Below the pieces are notes generated by a model. It was not told the origin of the DNA and searched no databases. It saw only the letters and a program-made list of their open reading frames with translations. A DNA stretch of 5,256 bases from Lentisphaeria bacterium UBA1776 (GTDB lineage Bacteria; Verrucomicrobiota; Lentisphaeria; Victivallales; Victivallaceae): positions 16,602-21,857 of the forward strand of contig DCGO01000052.1 of assembly GCA_002314605.1 (NCBI GenBank). The letters run 5' to 3'. Shown here piece after piece: positions 1 through 5,256 of the stretch. The number at the start of each line of letters is the position of its first letter. Position 1 is the stretch's first letter. A program made the position numbers and the translations under genes.

Positions 1-327
1 CTGGCGCTGGGGCACACTCCGGCGGGGGCCTTCCTCCGGTTCGTGCTGCCCCAGGCTGTGCGGACGGTTCTGCCGGTGTACCGGGGCGAGATCATCAGTA
101 CCCTCAAGGCCACCTCCATTGTGGGGTACATCGCCATCATGGACCTGACCAAAATGGGGGATATTATCCGGAGCAGGACTTATGAGGCGTTTTTTCCATT
201 GATCGCCATTGCTCTCATCTATTTTCTGACGGCCAAGTGTTTGACGGGGCTTCTTGTGATCCTGGAAAAAAAGCTTGACCCGGCGGCGCACCGGGACCGT
301 CTGCAGCGGAAAGGATGGGCATTGTGA
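1..327 (+). CDS. Polar amino-acid ABC transporter permease, C-terminal part (5' end outside window)
   Basis: This is the last 108 residues of an inner-membrane permease of the HisM/GlnP type, which forms the channel of a polar amino-acid importer. The frame is open from the first base, so the start lies upstream; the GTG at 43 is internal. Visible residues 3-25 read as the second half of the EAA loop (ALGHTPAGAFLRFVLPQA, with the family's conserved G and LP), which docks onto the ATPase. Residues around 39-48 are hydrophobic (TSIVGYIAI), and about 63-87 form the last membrane helix, followed by a short basic cytoplasmic tail. The next gene encodes the matching ATPase and overlaps this stop codon, so the two are almost certainly translated together. 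The missing N-terminal part could include a fused solute-binding domain, as in some relatives; this cannot be seen here. The family is confident; the exact amino acid carried is unknown. Confidence 0.9.
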   Translation: MALGHTPAGAFLRFVLPQAVRTVLPVYRGEIISTLKATSIVGYIAIMDLTKMGDIIRSRTYEAFFPLIAIALIYFLTAKCLTGLLVILEKKLDPAAHRDRLQRKGWAL

Positions 328-1397
328 TCGAGATCCGCCACCTCAGAAAAAGCTTCGGGAAACTTGCAGTACTGAAAGATGTCAATGCGATCATCCGGAA
401 AGGGGAGATCATTTCCATTATCGGCCCCTCCGGGACGGGCAAAAGCACGCTGCTGCGTTGCCTCAATCTCCTGGAGCGGCCGGACGGCGGCGAAGTGATC
501 GTGAACGGGGTGGATCTCCTGGCTCCCCGCACGGATATTTCCGCGGTCCGGATGAAAATGGGCATGGTCTTTCAGCAGTTCAATCTTTTTCCCCATCTGA
601 CGGTGCTGGAAAATGTGGCTGTTTCTCCCCGGAAACTCTTGAAACGCTCCCGGCGTGAAGCGGAGACCCGGGCCATGGAGCTTCTGGGCATGGTGGGACT
701 GGCGGACAAGGCATTTGCGCTTCCCGGGGAGCTTTCCGGCGGACAGATGCAGCGGGTGGCCATTGCCCGGACTCTGGCCATGGAGCCGGAGGTGATTCTT
801 TTTGACGAACCCACTTCGGCTTTGGATCCTACCATGGTGGACGAGGTTCTGAATGTGATCAGCACGCTTTCCAAGACCGGAATAACCATGCTCATTGTGA
901 CCCACGAGATGCGGTTTGCCCGCAGTATTGCCACCCGGGTCTTCTATATGGATAGAGGCGTCATTTACGAGGATGGTACGCCGGAGGAGATTTTTGAGCA
1001 TCCCCGAAAGCCCGATACTGCGATTTTCATCAAGCGGATCGATATGGAATTTTTCCGGCTGAAGAAGAATGATTTTGATGTCGGACACCTCCGTGCCCGT
1101 GCCGGGGCTCTGGCGGACCGTCACGGGTTTGCCCCGGAGGATCAGGAGCGTTTTTTTGAAATGATCTGCAAGGTGCTCAACGTGCTGATTTTTCCGGTAT
1201 CGCCGGGAGCGGACCTGCGGATCGGAGTTCTCCGGGACAGCCGTCTTCCCGGGTTCAGCGTGGTATGGGACGGGGAGGCGTCTGATCCGTTGCAGGTTCA
1301 TCCGGAACTGGACCGGGAGATCCGGGGATATTTCAGGCATATTTATTTTGATGAAGTCGAATCCGGCCGTCCGCGGCTGATTTTCAGTATGGGATAA
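324..1397 (+). CDS. Polar amino-acid ABC transporter ATPase (GlnQ/HisP type) with a long C-terminal extension
   Basis: This is the cytoplasmic ATPase that powers the importer whose permease gene ends at 327. Counting from the GTG at 324 (357 aa), Walker A is GPSGTGKST (34-42), the Q-loop is FQQFNLFPH (83-91), the signature is LSGGQ (137-141), Walker B is ILFDEP (158-163) and the switch histidine is H194 (VTHEM). All catalytic motifs are intact. I prefer GTG 324 to ATG 315. The GGAAAGG Shine-Dalgarno (308-314) is nine bases from GTG 324 but touches ATG 315, the resulting start MIEIRHLRKSFG is typical of the family, and GTGA gives a 4-base overlap with the permease stop. GlnQ proteins are usually about 240-250 aa; this one has about 115 extra residues after position 240. 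The tail resembles a GHKL/RsbW-like fold in layout (long helix, paired strands, a WDGEASDPLQ segment resembling a G1 box, final strand) but lacks a clear N-box. The ATPase call is firm; the tail assignment is tentative. Confidence 0.92.
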   Translation: MIEIRHLRKSFGKLAVLKDVNAIIRKGEIISIIGPSGTGKSTLLRCLNLLERPDGGEVIVNGVDLLAPRTDISAVRMKMGMVFQQFNLFPHLTVLENVAVSPRKLLKRSRREAETRAMELLGMVGLADKAFALPGELSGGQMQRVAIARTLAMEPEVILFDEPTSALDPTMVDEVLNVISTLSKTGITMLIVTHEMRFARSIATRVFYMDRGVIYEDGTPEEIFEHPRKPDTAIFIKRIDMEFFRLKKNDFDVGHLRARAGALADRHGFAPEDQERFFEMICKVLNVLIFPVSPGADLRIGVLRDSRLPGFSVVWDGEASDPLQVHPELDREIRGYFRHIYFDEVESGRPRLIFSMG

Positions 1398-1419
1398 AAC
1401 AACCGAACGAGGTGAAAAA

Positions 1420-2493
1420 ATGTTTTTGGGTGATGGTGAAATGATCCATATTCTGTGCTTGTTCGTCAAAAATCTGTGGCGATGGAGCTTCTGTCCCCTG
1501 TGGGCGCTGAATCTGCTGCTGATGGTGTGGTGCAGTGGGGCCATCTGGTACCAGCGCTGGATCACCGGAGCTGCCGGCAGAGGTATTCAGATCGCTCTTT
1601 TCCTCATTGTATCCGCAGTCCTGATGGGGATGAGTTTCAAGTACCGGTGGGTGTTGTGGATCGCTCTGGCGCTTTCTTTCGGGATCATGGCTGTGTGGTT
1701 CCATTTCCTGCAGCCCACCGGAAAACTGGACTGGGATCCTCCCTTCATCCGTATGCCGAAGGCAACTTTTTCGGCGGACGGGAAAGCGGTGACCATTGAG
1801 AACATCCGGGACTTCCATTACCGGAGTGAACCGGATTACGATATCCGCTACCGGACGGAGACGTACAAGTTTGACGATATCACCGCCATGGATTACTCGG
1901 TGACCCACTGGAATGACAAAAAACCTTTCGGCCACATCATGCTCTGTTTCACCTTCAGGGACGGGCGGCATCTGGTGCTCTCTCCTGAAGCGCGGCTGGA
2001 ACGGGGAAAACTCTACGAGCTTCTGCCGGGATTTTTCCGGCGCTATGAACTTATTTTCATTCTTGCCACGGAAGAAGATGCCATCCAGCTGCGGACCCAC
2101 CACCGGAAGTACGAGAAGGAAGAGGTTTTTCTTTATCCGACCAATACTCCGCTGGAAATTTCCACATTTATTCTGAAGGACATGCTTAAGCGGGCCAACG
2201 ATCTCATCGAACATCCCCAGTTCTACAACGGCATTACCTACAATTGTCTGAGCACCATGGCTCCCACGGCGGAAAAGCTGGGCTTCAAGTTCTGCACCGG
2301 CTGGAGGGGGACCTTCAACGGGTATTCCGACTGGAACGGCTACCGGACGGGCTGGCTTCGCCGGGACCGGGCAGATGAGCGTTTCGCCGAATACAAAAAG
2401 CGCCACTCCGTCAATCAGTATGTGGAACACTTGAAGGACCCCCCGGATTTTTCTGCGAGGATTCGGCCGTGGATCAAAAATGCAACGAAGTGA
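1420..2493 (+). CDS. Membrane-anchored DUF4105 / Lnb_N-domain protein
   Basis: The protein has 357 aa. Three hydrophobic segments (about 24-44, 54-72 and 77-96) precede a soluble domain from about 105 onward, which probably faces the periplasm. The soluble domain matches my memory of the DUF4105 family, now called the Lnb N-terminal periplasmic domain. Its landmarks are IENIRDFHYR (126-135), MDYSVTHWN (158-166), GHIMLCFTF (171-179), SPEARLERG (188-196), RRYELIF (207-213) and YNCLST (274-279). H172 and C276 are the candidate catalytic pair. In some Gram-positives, Lnb moves an acyl chain within lipoproteins; whether this protein acts on lipoproteins is inference only. The ATG at 1420 has a GAGGTG Shine-Dalgarno (1409-1414) five bases upstream. 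The gene lies 22 bases after the transporter ATPase with no terminator between, so it is probably co-transcribed, though a functional link to amino-acid uptake is not obvious. An internal ATG at 1441 is a weaker alternative start. Confidence 0.85.
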   Translation: MFLGDGEMIHILCLFVKNLWRWSFCPLWALNLLLMVWCSGAIWYQRWITGAAGRGIQIALFLIVSAVLMGMSFKYRWVLWIALALSFGIMAVWFHFLQPTGKLDWDPPFIRMPKATFSADGKAVTIENIRDFHYRSEPDYDIRYRTETYKFDDITAMDYSVTHWNDKKPFGHIMLCFTFRDGRHLVLSPEARLERGKLYELLPGFFRRYELIFILATEEDAIQLRTHHRKYEKEEVFLYPTNTPLEISTFILKDMLKRANDLIEHPQFYNGITYNCLSTMAPTAEKLGFKFCTGWRGTFNGYSDWNGYRTGWLRRDRADERFAEYKKRHSVNQYVEHLKDPPDFSARIRPWIKNATK

Positions 2494-2510
2494 TGATCCC
2501 GGTCCAGACA

Positions 2511-2559
2511 TGGAAAGCGTGGCGCTGTTTCCCGGGGGAGGGGATGGTCGGTTTTTTTT
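2511..2559 (+). terminator. Possible weak terminator after the DUF4105 gene
   Basis: An imperfect hairpin lies 18 bases past the DUF4105 stop: GGAAA+GCG (2512-2519) pairs with CGC+TTTCC (2523-2532), with a TGG loop and a 2-base bulge. A run of eight T follows at 2552-2559 but starts about 20 bases after the stem, so this is not a standard intrinsic terminator. A second pairing, ATCCC (2496-2500) with GGGAT (2541-2545), could bring a stem closer to the T run. The place is right for an operon end, since a new promoter follows. The structure is uncertain. Confidence 0.3.
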
Positions 2560-2620
2560 GTAAACTGACACTCGGGACAGCCTCATTTTTGCATAAAATC
2601 GGGGAAAAATCAAAAAACGT

Positions 2621-2648
2621 TTGGAATTTTGCGAAAACGTGCTATATT
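2621..2648 (+). promoter_or_regulatory. Sigma70-type promoter with extended -10 for the small basic-protein gene
   Basis: A -35-like TTGGAA (2621-2626) is followed, after a 16-base spacer, by the -10 hexamer TATATT (2643-2648). TG one base before the hexamer (2640-2641) makes it an extended -10 site. The surroundings are AT-rich compared with the genes. Transcription would start near 2655, giving a leader of about 40 bases to the ATG at 2696. The leader carries GGGG (2684-2687) as Shine-Dalgarno, eight bases before the start. Confidence 0.65.
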
Positions 2649-2695
2649 AAGACGTAATAGGCTATTGGAACCTACTGTAAAACGGGGAATGTAAA

Positions 2696-2785
2696 ATGGG
2701 TAACCTGAAGAAAAAACGGCGCAAGAAGATCGCCAAGCACAAGCGGAAGAAGCAGCTGAAGCTCCTGCGTCATAAGAAGAAATAA
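2696..2785 (+). CDS. Very small Lys/Arg-rich protein, bS22-like (AURKAIP1/COX24 domain family)
   Basis: This is a 29-residue ORF beginning MGNLKKKRRKKIAKHKRKK and ending LLRHKKK. About 60% of residues are Lys or Arg, there are three His, and there are no acidic residues. Length, the opening MGx(2)KKKRRKK and the closing RHKK match the AURKAIP1/COX24 family as I recall it. In actinobacteria the corresponding protein is the small-subunit ribosomal protein bS22, and the mitochondrial relative is mS38. By analogy the peptide probably threads into rRNA of the 30S subunit; that is inference. The gene has its own promoter (2621-2648), a GGGG Shine-Dalgarno eight bases before ATG, and a strong terminator 20 bases after TAA, so it forms a complete single-gene unit. 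That arrangement argues strongly that it is real despite its length. The alternative, a chance basic ORF, is unlikely because the family-like start and end and the flanking signals all agree. Confidence 0.85.
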   Translation: MGNLKKKRRKKIAKHKRKKQLKLLRHKKK

Positions 2786-2805
2786 CGCAGCGATCCCGCG
2801 AAAAT

Positions 2806-2836
2806 ACCCGGCCTCTTTGGAGTCCGGGTTTTTTTT
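2806..2836 (+). terminator. Intrinsic terminator of the small basic-protein gene
   Basis: The stem is ACCCGG (2806-2811) paired with CCGGGT (2824-2829). It is extended past one mismatch by CTC/GAG (2813-2815 with 2820-2822) around a TTTG loop. Eight T run from 2829 to 2836. It sits 20 bases after the TAA at 2785. Read from the minus strand, the same stem is followed by ATTTTC, so it could also weakly stop transcription arriving from the convergent operon that ends at 2877. Confidence 0.88.
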
Positions 2837-2876
2837 CAATACGGGATGCCGATCCGGTCCCCTGCACATGGGATAT

Positions 2877-3581
2877 TCAGCGTTCAGCTTTCGCCTTTTT
2901 GAGCTCGGCGGCGCGGTCTTTGCCCAGGTCCAGACCGGCATAAAACGCCGGATCTTCCGGAAGACGGATGTTCATGCGGGTGCAGAGCGCTCCCTGCAGT
3001 TCGCCATGATCCAGCGCGAAATTCATGACTGCCCGCCGTGTTTCCTGGCCTTGTCAATGTAGTGCAAATGCCATCCGGGGGCGTTGACTTTTGCCGCGAA
3101 ATCCGGGAGTCGGAAGCCCGCCAGAGCCCCTTCCGTATTGTCCAGCGTAAAGACTGTCTGGCCGTCCGCCGCCTGCGCGAGTCCCGTGCCGTTTTTTTCC
3201 TGCCGGGGGACACTCCGGAATTTCATCCGGGAAAACTTCCCCGTCAGAATGCCCAGGGAAAATTCATTTCCGGGCAGAGTCGGTTGACGGTTTCTTCAAA
3301 AGTTTCGTAATCCGGGATCCCCGCCAGATGCAGAACCTTGGCCGGATGGAAATCCGCAAGGGTGCCGAAGGGGATGGTTTCATCCTCCCCCGGCAGAATC
3401 ACCTGACCGTCCGACCGGGCCTGATAGACCATGCCGTCCAGCATGATCATTTCGCCGTCCAGCATGTCCATGGTGGCGATTCCCAGATTGCCGATTTTTT
3501 CGCTTCACGGACGCTGACGATCCCATTGTATCTCCCGCACAGGAGAACGCTGAAAAGCTAGATCTGCGTAAGTGTGGTCAT
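2877..3581 (-). pseudogene. budA: Alpha-acetolactate decarboxylase (budA/alsD type), decayed by a stop codon and three frameshifts
   Basis: Intact relatives convert 2-acetolactate to acetoin in the cytoplasm. Pieces of the family appear in order across frames: LLCGRYNGIVSVREAKK near the start, then MDMLDGEMIMLDGMVYQ, SDGQVILPGEDETIPFG, FTLDNTEGALAGFRLPDF, the zinc-ligand segment GWHLHYIDKARKHGG, and a C-terminal RMNIRLPEDPAFYAGLDLG. Four lesions break the frame. They are TAG at codon 8 (3558-3560, where Ser is expected), one base missing in the A6 run (T run on the plus strand, 3495-3500), one missing near 3247-3256, and one missing near 3029-3032. The last removes the expected third His ligand of HLH...GGH. 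Putting back three bases gives about 235 codons, slightly shorter than the usual 240-260. The ATG at 3581 still has an AGAGGGA Shine-Dalgarno and lies 11 bases after the binding-protein stop, so the gene was the third in the operon. Sequencing error could explain one indel but hardly all four lesions, since neighbours are intact. Confidence 0.85.
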
Positions 3582-3592
3582 AAGTTCCCTCT

Positions 3593-4549
3593 TCAGTAAA
3601 CTGAATCGGGATAGTAATAATTCTTTGCATTCTCCGGTGTCACGATCTCCGAAGGAACGATGATCTCCGGTTTCGGCGCCGCGCCCTTTTTATGCAGAGC
3701 GTCCGCCGCCGTGCGGATGGCGGTGCGGATCATGGCGGGAGAATACGTCACCGTAGCCTTGACGTACCGGTCACGGTCCATGACCTTCTTTACAATGGTC
3801 CTGGCTCCTCCTCCGCCGATCATGGCCCGGATGTCTTTTCTGCCGGACTCTTCCACCGCTTTCAAGGCGCCGGTCAGTACATCGTCATCTCCGGCCCAGA
3901 CGCCGTCGATATGTTTGAATTTCTGGAGGTAATTTTCCATCAGCGCCAGACCTTTTTCGGTGTTCCACCCGGCGGACTGGCTGGCGAGGACCCGGATATC
4001 CGGATATTTCGCCTTCAGTACTTCCCGGAAACCTCCAACCCGCTCACTGTTGATTGGGCAGGGGATGCCTTCCATCATGACAATATCGCCCTTGCCGTTC
4101 AATGCTTTCCCCATGGCTTCCGCCGCCGCCCGGCCGAATCCCCGGTTGTCCCCGTTCAGAAACACATCCTGCACCGGTTTGGGCAGAGGATTGGAAACGA
4201 CCACGAGATACACCCCCTGTTTTTTCGCCAGTTCACAGGCGGAGGCCAGCTGGGCGGGTTCCTGACAGAGGACCACCAGCGCGTCCAGCTTCCGTGCCAG
4301 CAGATTTTCCACCCGGTCGTTCTGCTCGGCGGTGGTGCTGCCGGTGGTGACGAAAATTTCCGTGTCCGGATATTCCTTCATCAATTTCTGCCGGGATTGT
4401 TCCGCGTGCCACACCACGCCCCCGGCCCAGCCGTGGGTCGCCGCCGGGATGGAGACCCCGATCTTCATTTTTTTCGTTCCATTTTCCCCGCATCCGGCAA
4501 GAAACAGCACCGCCGCCATGACCATGCCGGCAAACAACATTCTACGCAT
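3593..4549 (-). CDS. Sugar-type ABC transporter substrate-binding lipoprotein (RbsB-like, Peripla_BP_4 fold)
   Basis: The protein has 318 aa from the ATG at 4549 and probably captures a sugar or similar small polar compound outside the inner membrane for an ABC importer. Residues 1-20 are a lipoprotein signal: MRR, a hydrophobic stretch, then the lipobox LAGC with C20 as the lipidated cysteine. The type I periplasmic-binding fold starts with KIGVSIPAATHGWAGGVV (29-46). It continues with LDALVVLCQEP (88-98), VYLVVVSNPLP (113-123), the hinge-region motif NSERVGGFREVL (167-178) and IDGVWAGDDDVLTGALKAVEE (about 214-234). I chose 4549 because AAGGGAG sits seven bases upstream and MRR is a normal signal start; the in-frame ATG at 4573 would put eight unlikely residues in front. 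The start overlaps the amidohydrolase stop by eight bases (ATGCGTAG), which suggests coupled translation. No permease or ATPase gene is seen nearby. The ligand cannot be told from the sequence. Confidence 0.9.
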   Translation of the reverse strand: MRRMLFAGMVMAAVLFLAGCGENGTKKMKIGVSIPAATHGWAGGVVWHAEQSRQKLMKEYPDTEIFVTTGSTTAEQNDRVENLLARKLDALVVLCQEPAQLASACELAKKQGVYLVVVSNPLPKPVQDVFLNGDNRGFGRAAAEAMGKALNGKGDIVMMEGIPCPINSERVGGFREVLKAKYPDIRVLASQSAGWNTEKGLALMENYLQKFKHIDGVWAGDDDVLTGALKAVEESGRKDIRAMIGGGGARTIVKKVMDRDRYVKATVTYSPAMIRTAIRTAADALHKKGAAPKPEIIVPSEIVTPENAKNYYYPDSVY

Positions 4550-5256
4550 TTTTGAACTCCCTTGTGACGGCATCCCGGACTTCCGGGACGATTAAAAACT
4601 GCACCCCCACCTGCGCCATGGACACCGCGGCGTCCAGCATGGATTTTTCCGCATATCCGGTTCCGGCGGCTTCCCGGAATGCTTCCGAGTGACCGGGGAT
4701 CTTGACCGGAGAGATGCCGAAATACGGGTGGATCCCCGGTCTGACCTGGGAGAAATCCCCGAAATCGCTGGAACCGCGCCCGCTCCGGACCGGATGCGTC
4801 AGAGGATTGCCTTCGTTTTTCATGGCATCCTCAAAGATCCGGTTCATCACGCTGTTGGGTTTCCTTGCCCGGTAGGGGATGCTGAATTCATGGACTTCTT
4901 CTTCCGTCCCGGTCATCAGCGCCGCCCCGTGGGCGATGTTCAGAAAGCGGGTGCGCATCTCTTTCAGAAAGGCGTCATTGATCGACCGGAGGAAAAATCT
5001 GGCGGAGGCCAGTTCCGGAATGATATTGGGAACGATCCCTCCGTTGGTGATGACGCCGTGGATGCGGGCGTCTTCCGGCAGTTGCTGGCGCCAGGCACTG
5101 ATGCCCTGAAAGAGCAGCATTACTCCGTCCAGCGCATTGATCCCCAGTTCCGGCGCCGCCGCCGCATGGGCGGCCCTGCCGTGAAACGTCACTTCATACC
5201 GGCAGATGGCGGTGGACCCGGTATCCGGCGTGGAACGGTAGGACGGGTGGACCATC
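4542..5256 (-). CDS. M20-family amidohydrolase (AbgB/PM20D2-like), C-terminal part (5' end outside window)
   Basis: The frame is open to the window edge; the ATG at 5255 is probably internal. About 237 residues are visible, against about 390-430 in complete relatives, so the first metal-binding part is missing. Visible landmarks, counted from 5255, are FHGRAAHAAAAPELGINALDG (24-44), which opens the dimerisation domain and holds the conserved His, and NGGIVPNIIP (71-80). Then come the segment starting GSSDFGDFSQVRPGIHPYFGI (161-181) and GHSEAFREAAG (188-198), whose H189 is the expected C-terminal metal ligand. The pattern fits the AbgB / PM20D2 branch better than the classical dipeptidases. 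Members of that branch are cytoplasmic metal-dependent hydrolases that cut amide bonds, for example p-aminobenzoyl-glutamate or odd dipeptides; the substrate here is unknown. It is upstream of, and overlaps, the substrate-binding lipoprotein gene, so uptake and hydrolysis may be linked, but this is inference. Confidence 0.88.
   Translation of the reverse strand, partial: MVHPSYRSTPDTGSTAICRYEVTFHGRAAHAAAAPELGINALDGVMLLFQGISAWRQQLPEDARIHGVITNGGIVPNIIPELASARFFLRSINDAFLKEMRTRFLNIAHGAALMTGTEEEVHEFSIPYRARKPNSVMNRIFEDAMKNEGNPLTHPVRSGRGSSDFGDFSQVRPGIHPYFGISPVKIPGHSEAFREAAGTGYAEKSMLDAAVSMAQVGVQFLIVPEVRDAVTREFKNA

Noticed and set aside
219..1565. 448-codon open frame on the minus strand across the transporter ATPase
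   Set aside because: It is rich in His, Arg and Pro with no recognisable domain, and it lies opposite an ATPase gene with all motifs intact. It is an antisense shadow of GC-rich codon use.
1384..2613. 409-codon open frame on the minus strand across the DUF4105 gene
   Set aside because: No family pattern, and composition is typical of an antisense shadow. The plus-strand gene explains the region with conserved motifs and a good Shine-Dalgarno.
2658..2674. Short inverted repeat TAGG...CCTA in the leader of the small basic-protein gene, considered as an attenuator or operator
   Set aside because: Only four base pairs with a nine-base loop; too weak to support a regulatory claim.
2884..3213. 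109-codon minus-strand frame inside the decarboxylase remnant
   Set aside because: Only its last part, from about 3030 downward, follows the decarboxylase frame (C-terminal region up to the local shift). As a whole it is not a gene of its own; the pseudogene call covers it.
3692..4555. 287-codon open frame on the plus strand across the binding-lipoprotein gene
   Set aside because: It is antisense to a gene with a clear lipobox and binding-protein fold, has no family features of its own, and is His/Phe/Gly/Pro-rich as expected for a shadow.
1..5256. Many CCGG tetramers through the window, considered as a repeat or modification signal
   Set aside because: They fall in reading frames as common Arg (CGG), Pro (CCG) and Gly (GGA/GGG) codons on both strands, with no regular spacing. 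Codon preference explains them.

Overview
The window comes from a moderately GC-rich bacterium (roughly 55-60% GC by eye) that uses purine-rich Shine-Dalgarno sites and sigma70-like promoter elements. A lipoprotein signal (LAGC lipobox) is present, and a very small, extremely basic ORF looks like the bS22 / AURKAIP1-COX24 ribosomal-protein family. The spelling of that protein and the gene mix (amino-acid ABC transporter with a long ATPase tail, DUF4105/Lnb_N protein, RbsB-like lipoprotein, M20 amidohydrolase) make me think of the Planctomycetes-Verrucomicrobia-Lentisphaerae group. That assignment is an inference from memory and is weak.

Plus strand, 1-2493: the end of a polar amino-acid ABC transporter permease (cut by the window edge) is followed with a few bases of overlap by its ATPase. 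After 22 bases comes a membrane-anchored DUF4105 (Lnb_N) protein. The three look co-transcribed. The ATPase carries about 115 extra C-terminal residues that resemble a degenerate GHKL (RsbW-like) ATPase fold.

Plus strand, 2494-2836: a short intergenic stretch, then a compact single-gene unit. It has an extended -10 promoter, a 29-codon gene for a Lys/Arg-rich protein, and a strong intrinsic terminator.

Minus strand, 5256-2877: a convergent operon. It encodes the C-terminal two thirds of an M20-family amidohydrolase (cut by the window edge), then a sugar-type periplasmic binding lipoprotein whose start codon overlaps the amidohydrolase stop, then after 11 bases a decayed alpha-acetolactate decarboxylase gene (budA/alsD type). 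The decayed gene has one nonsense codon and three single-base frameshifts. No permease or ATPase for the binding protein lies in the window.

I see no CRISPR array, tRNA, rRNA, insertion sequence or clearly new multi-gene system. The points most worth a second look are the unusual ATPase tail, the tiny ribosomal-protein-like gene, and the acetolactate decarboxylase pseudogene.
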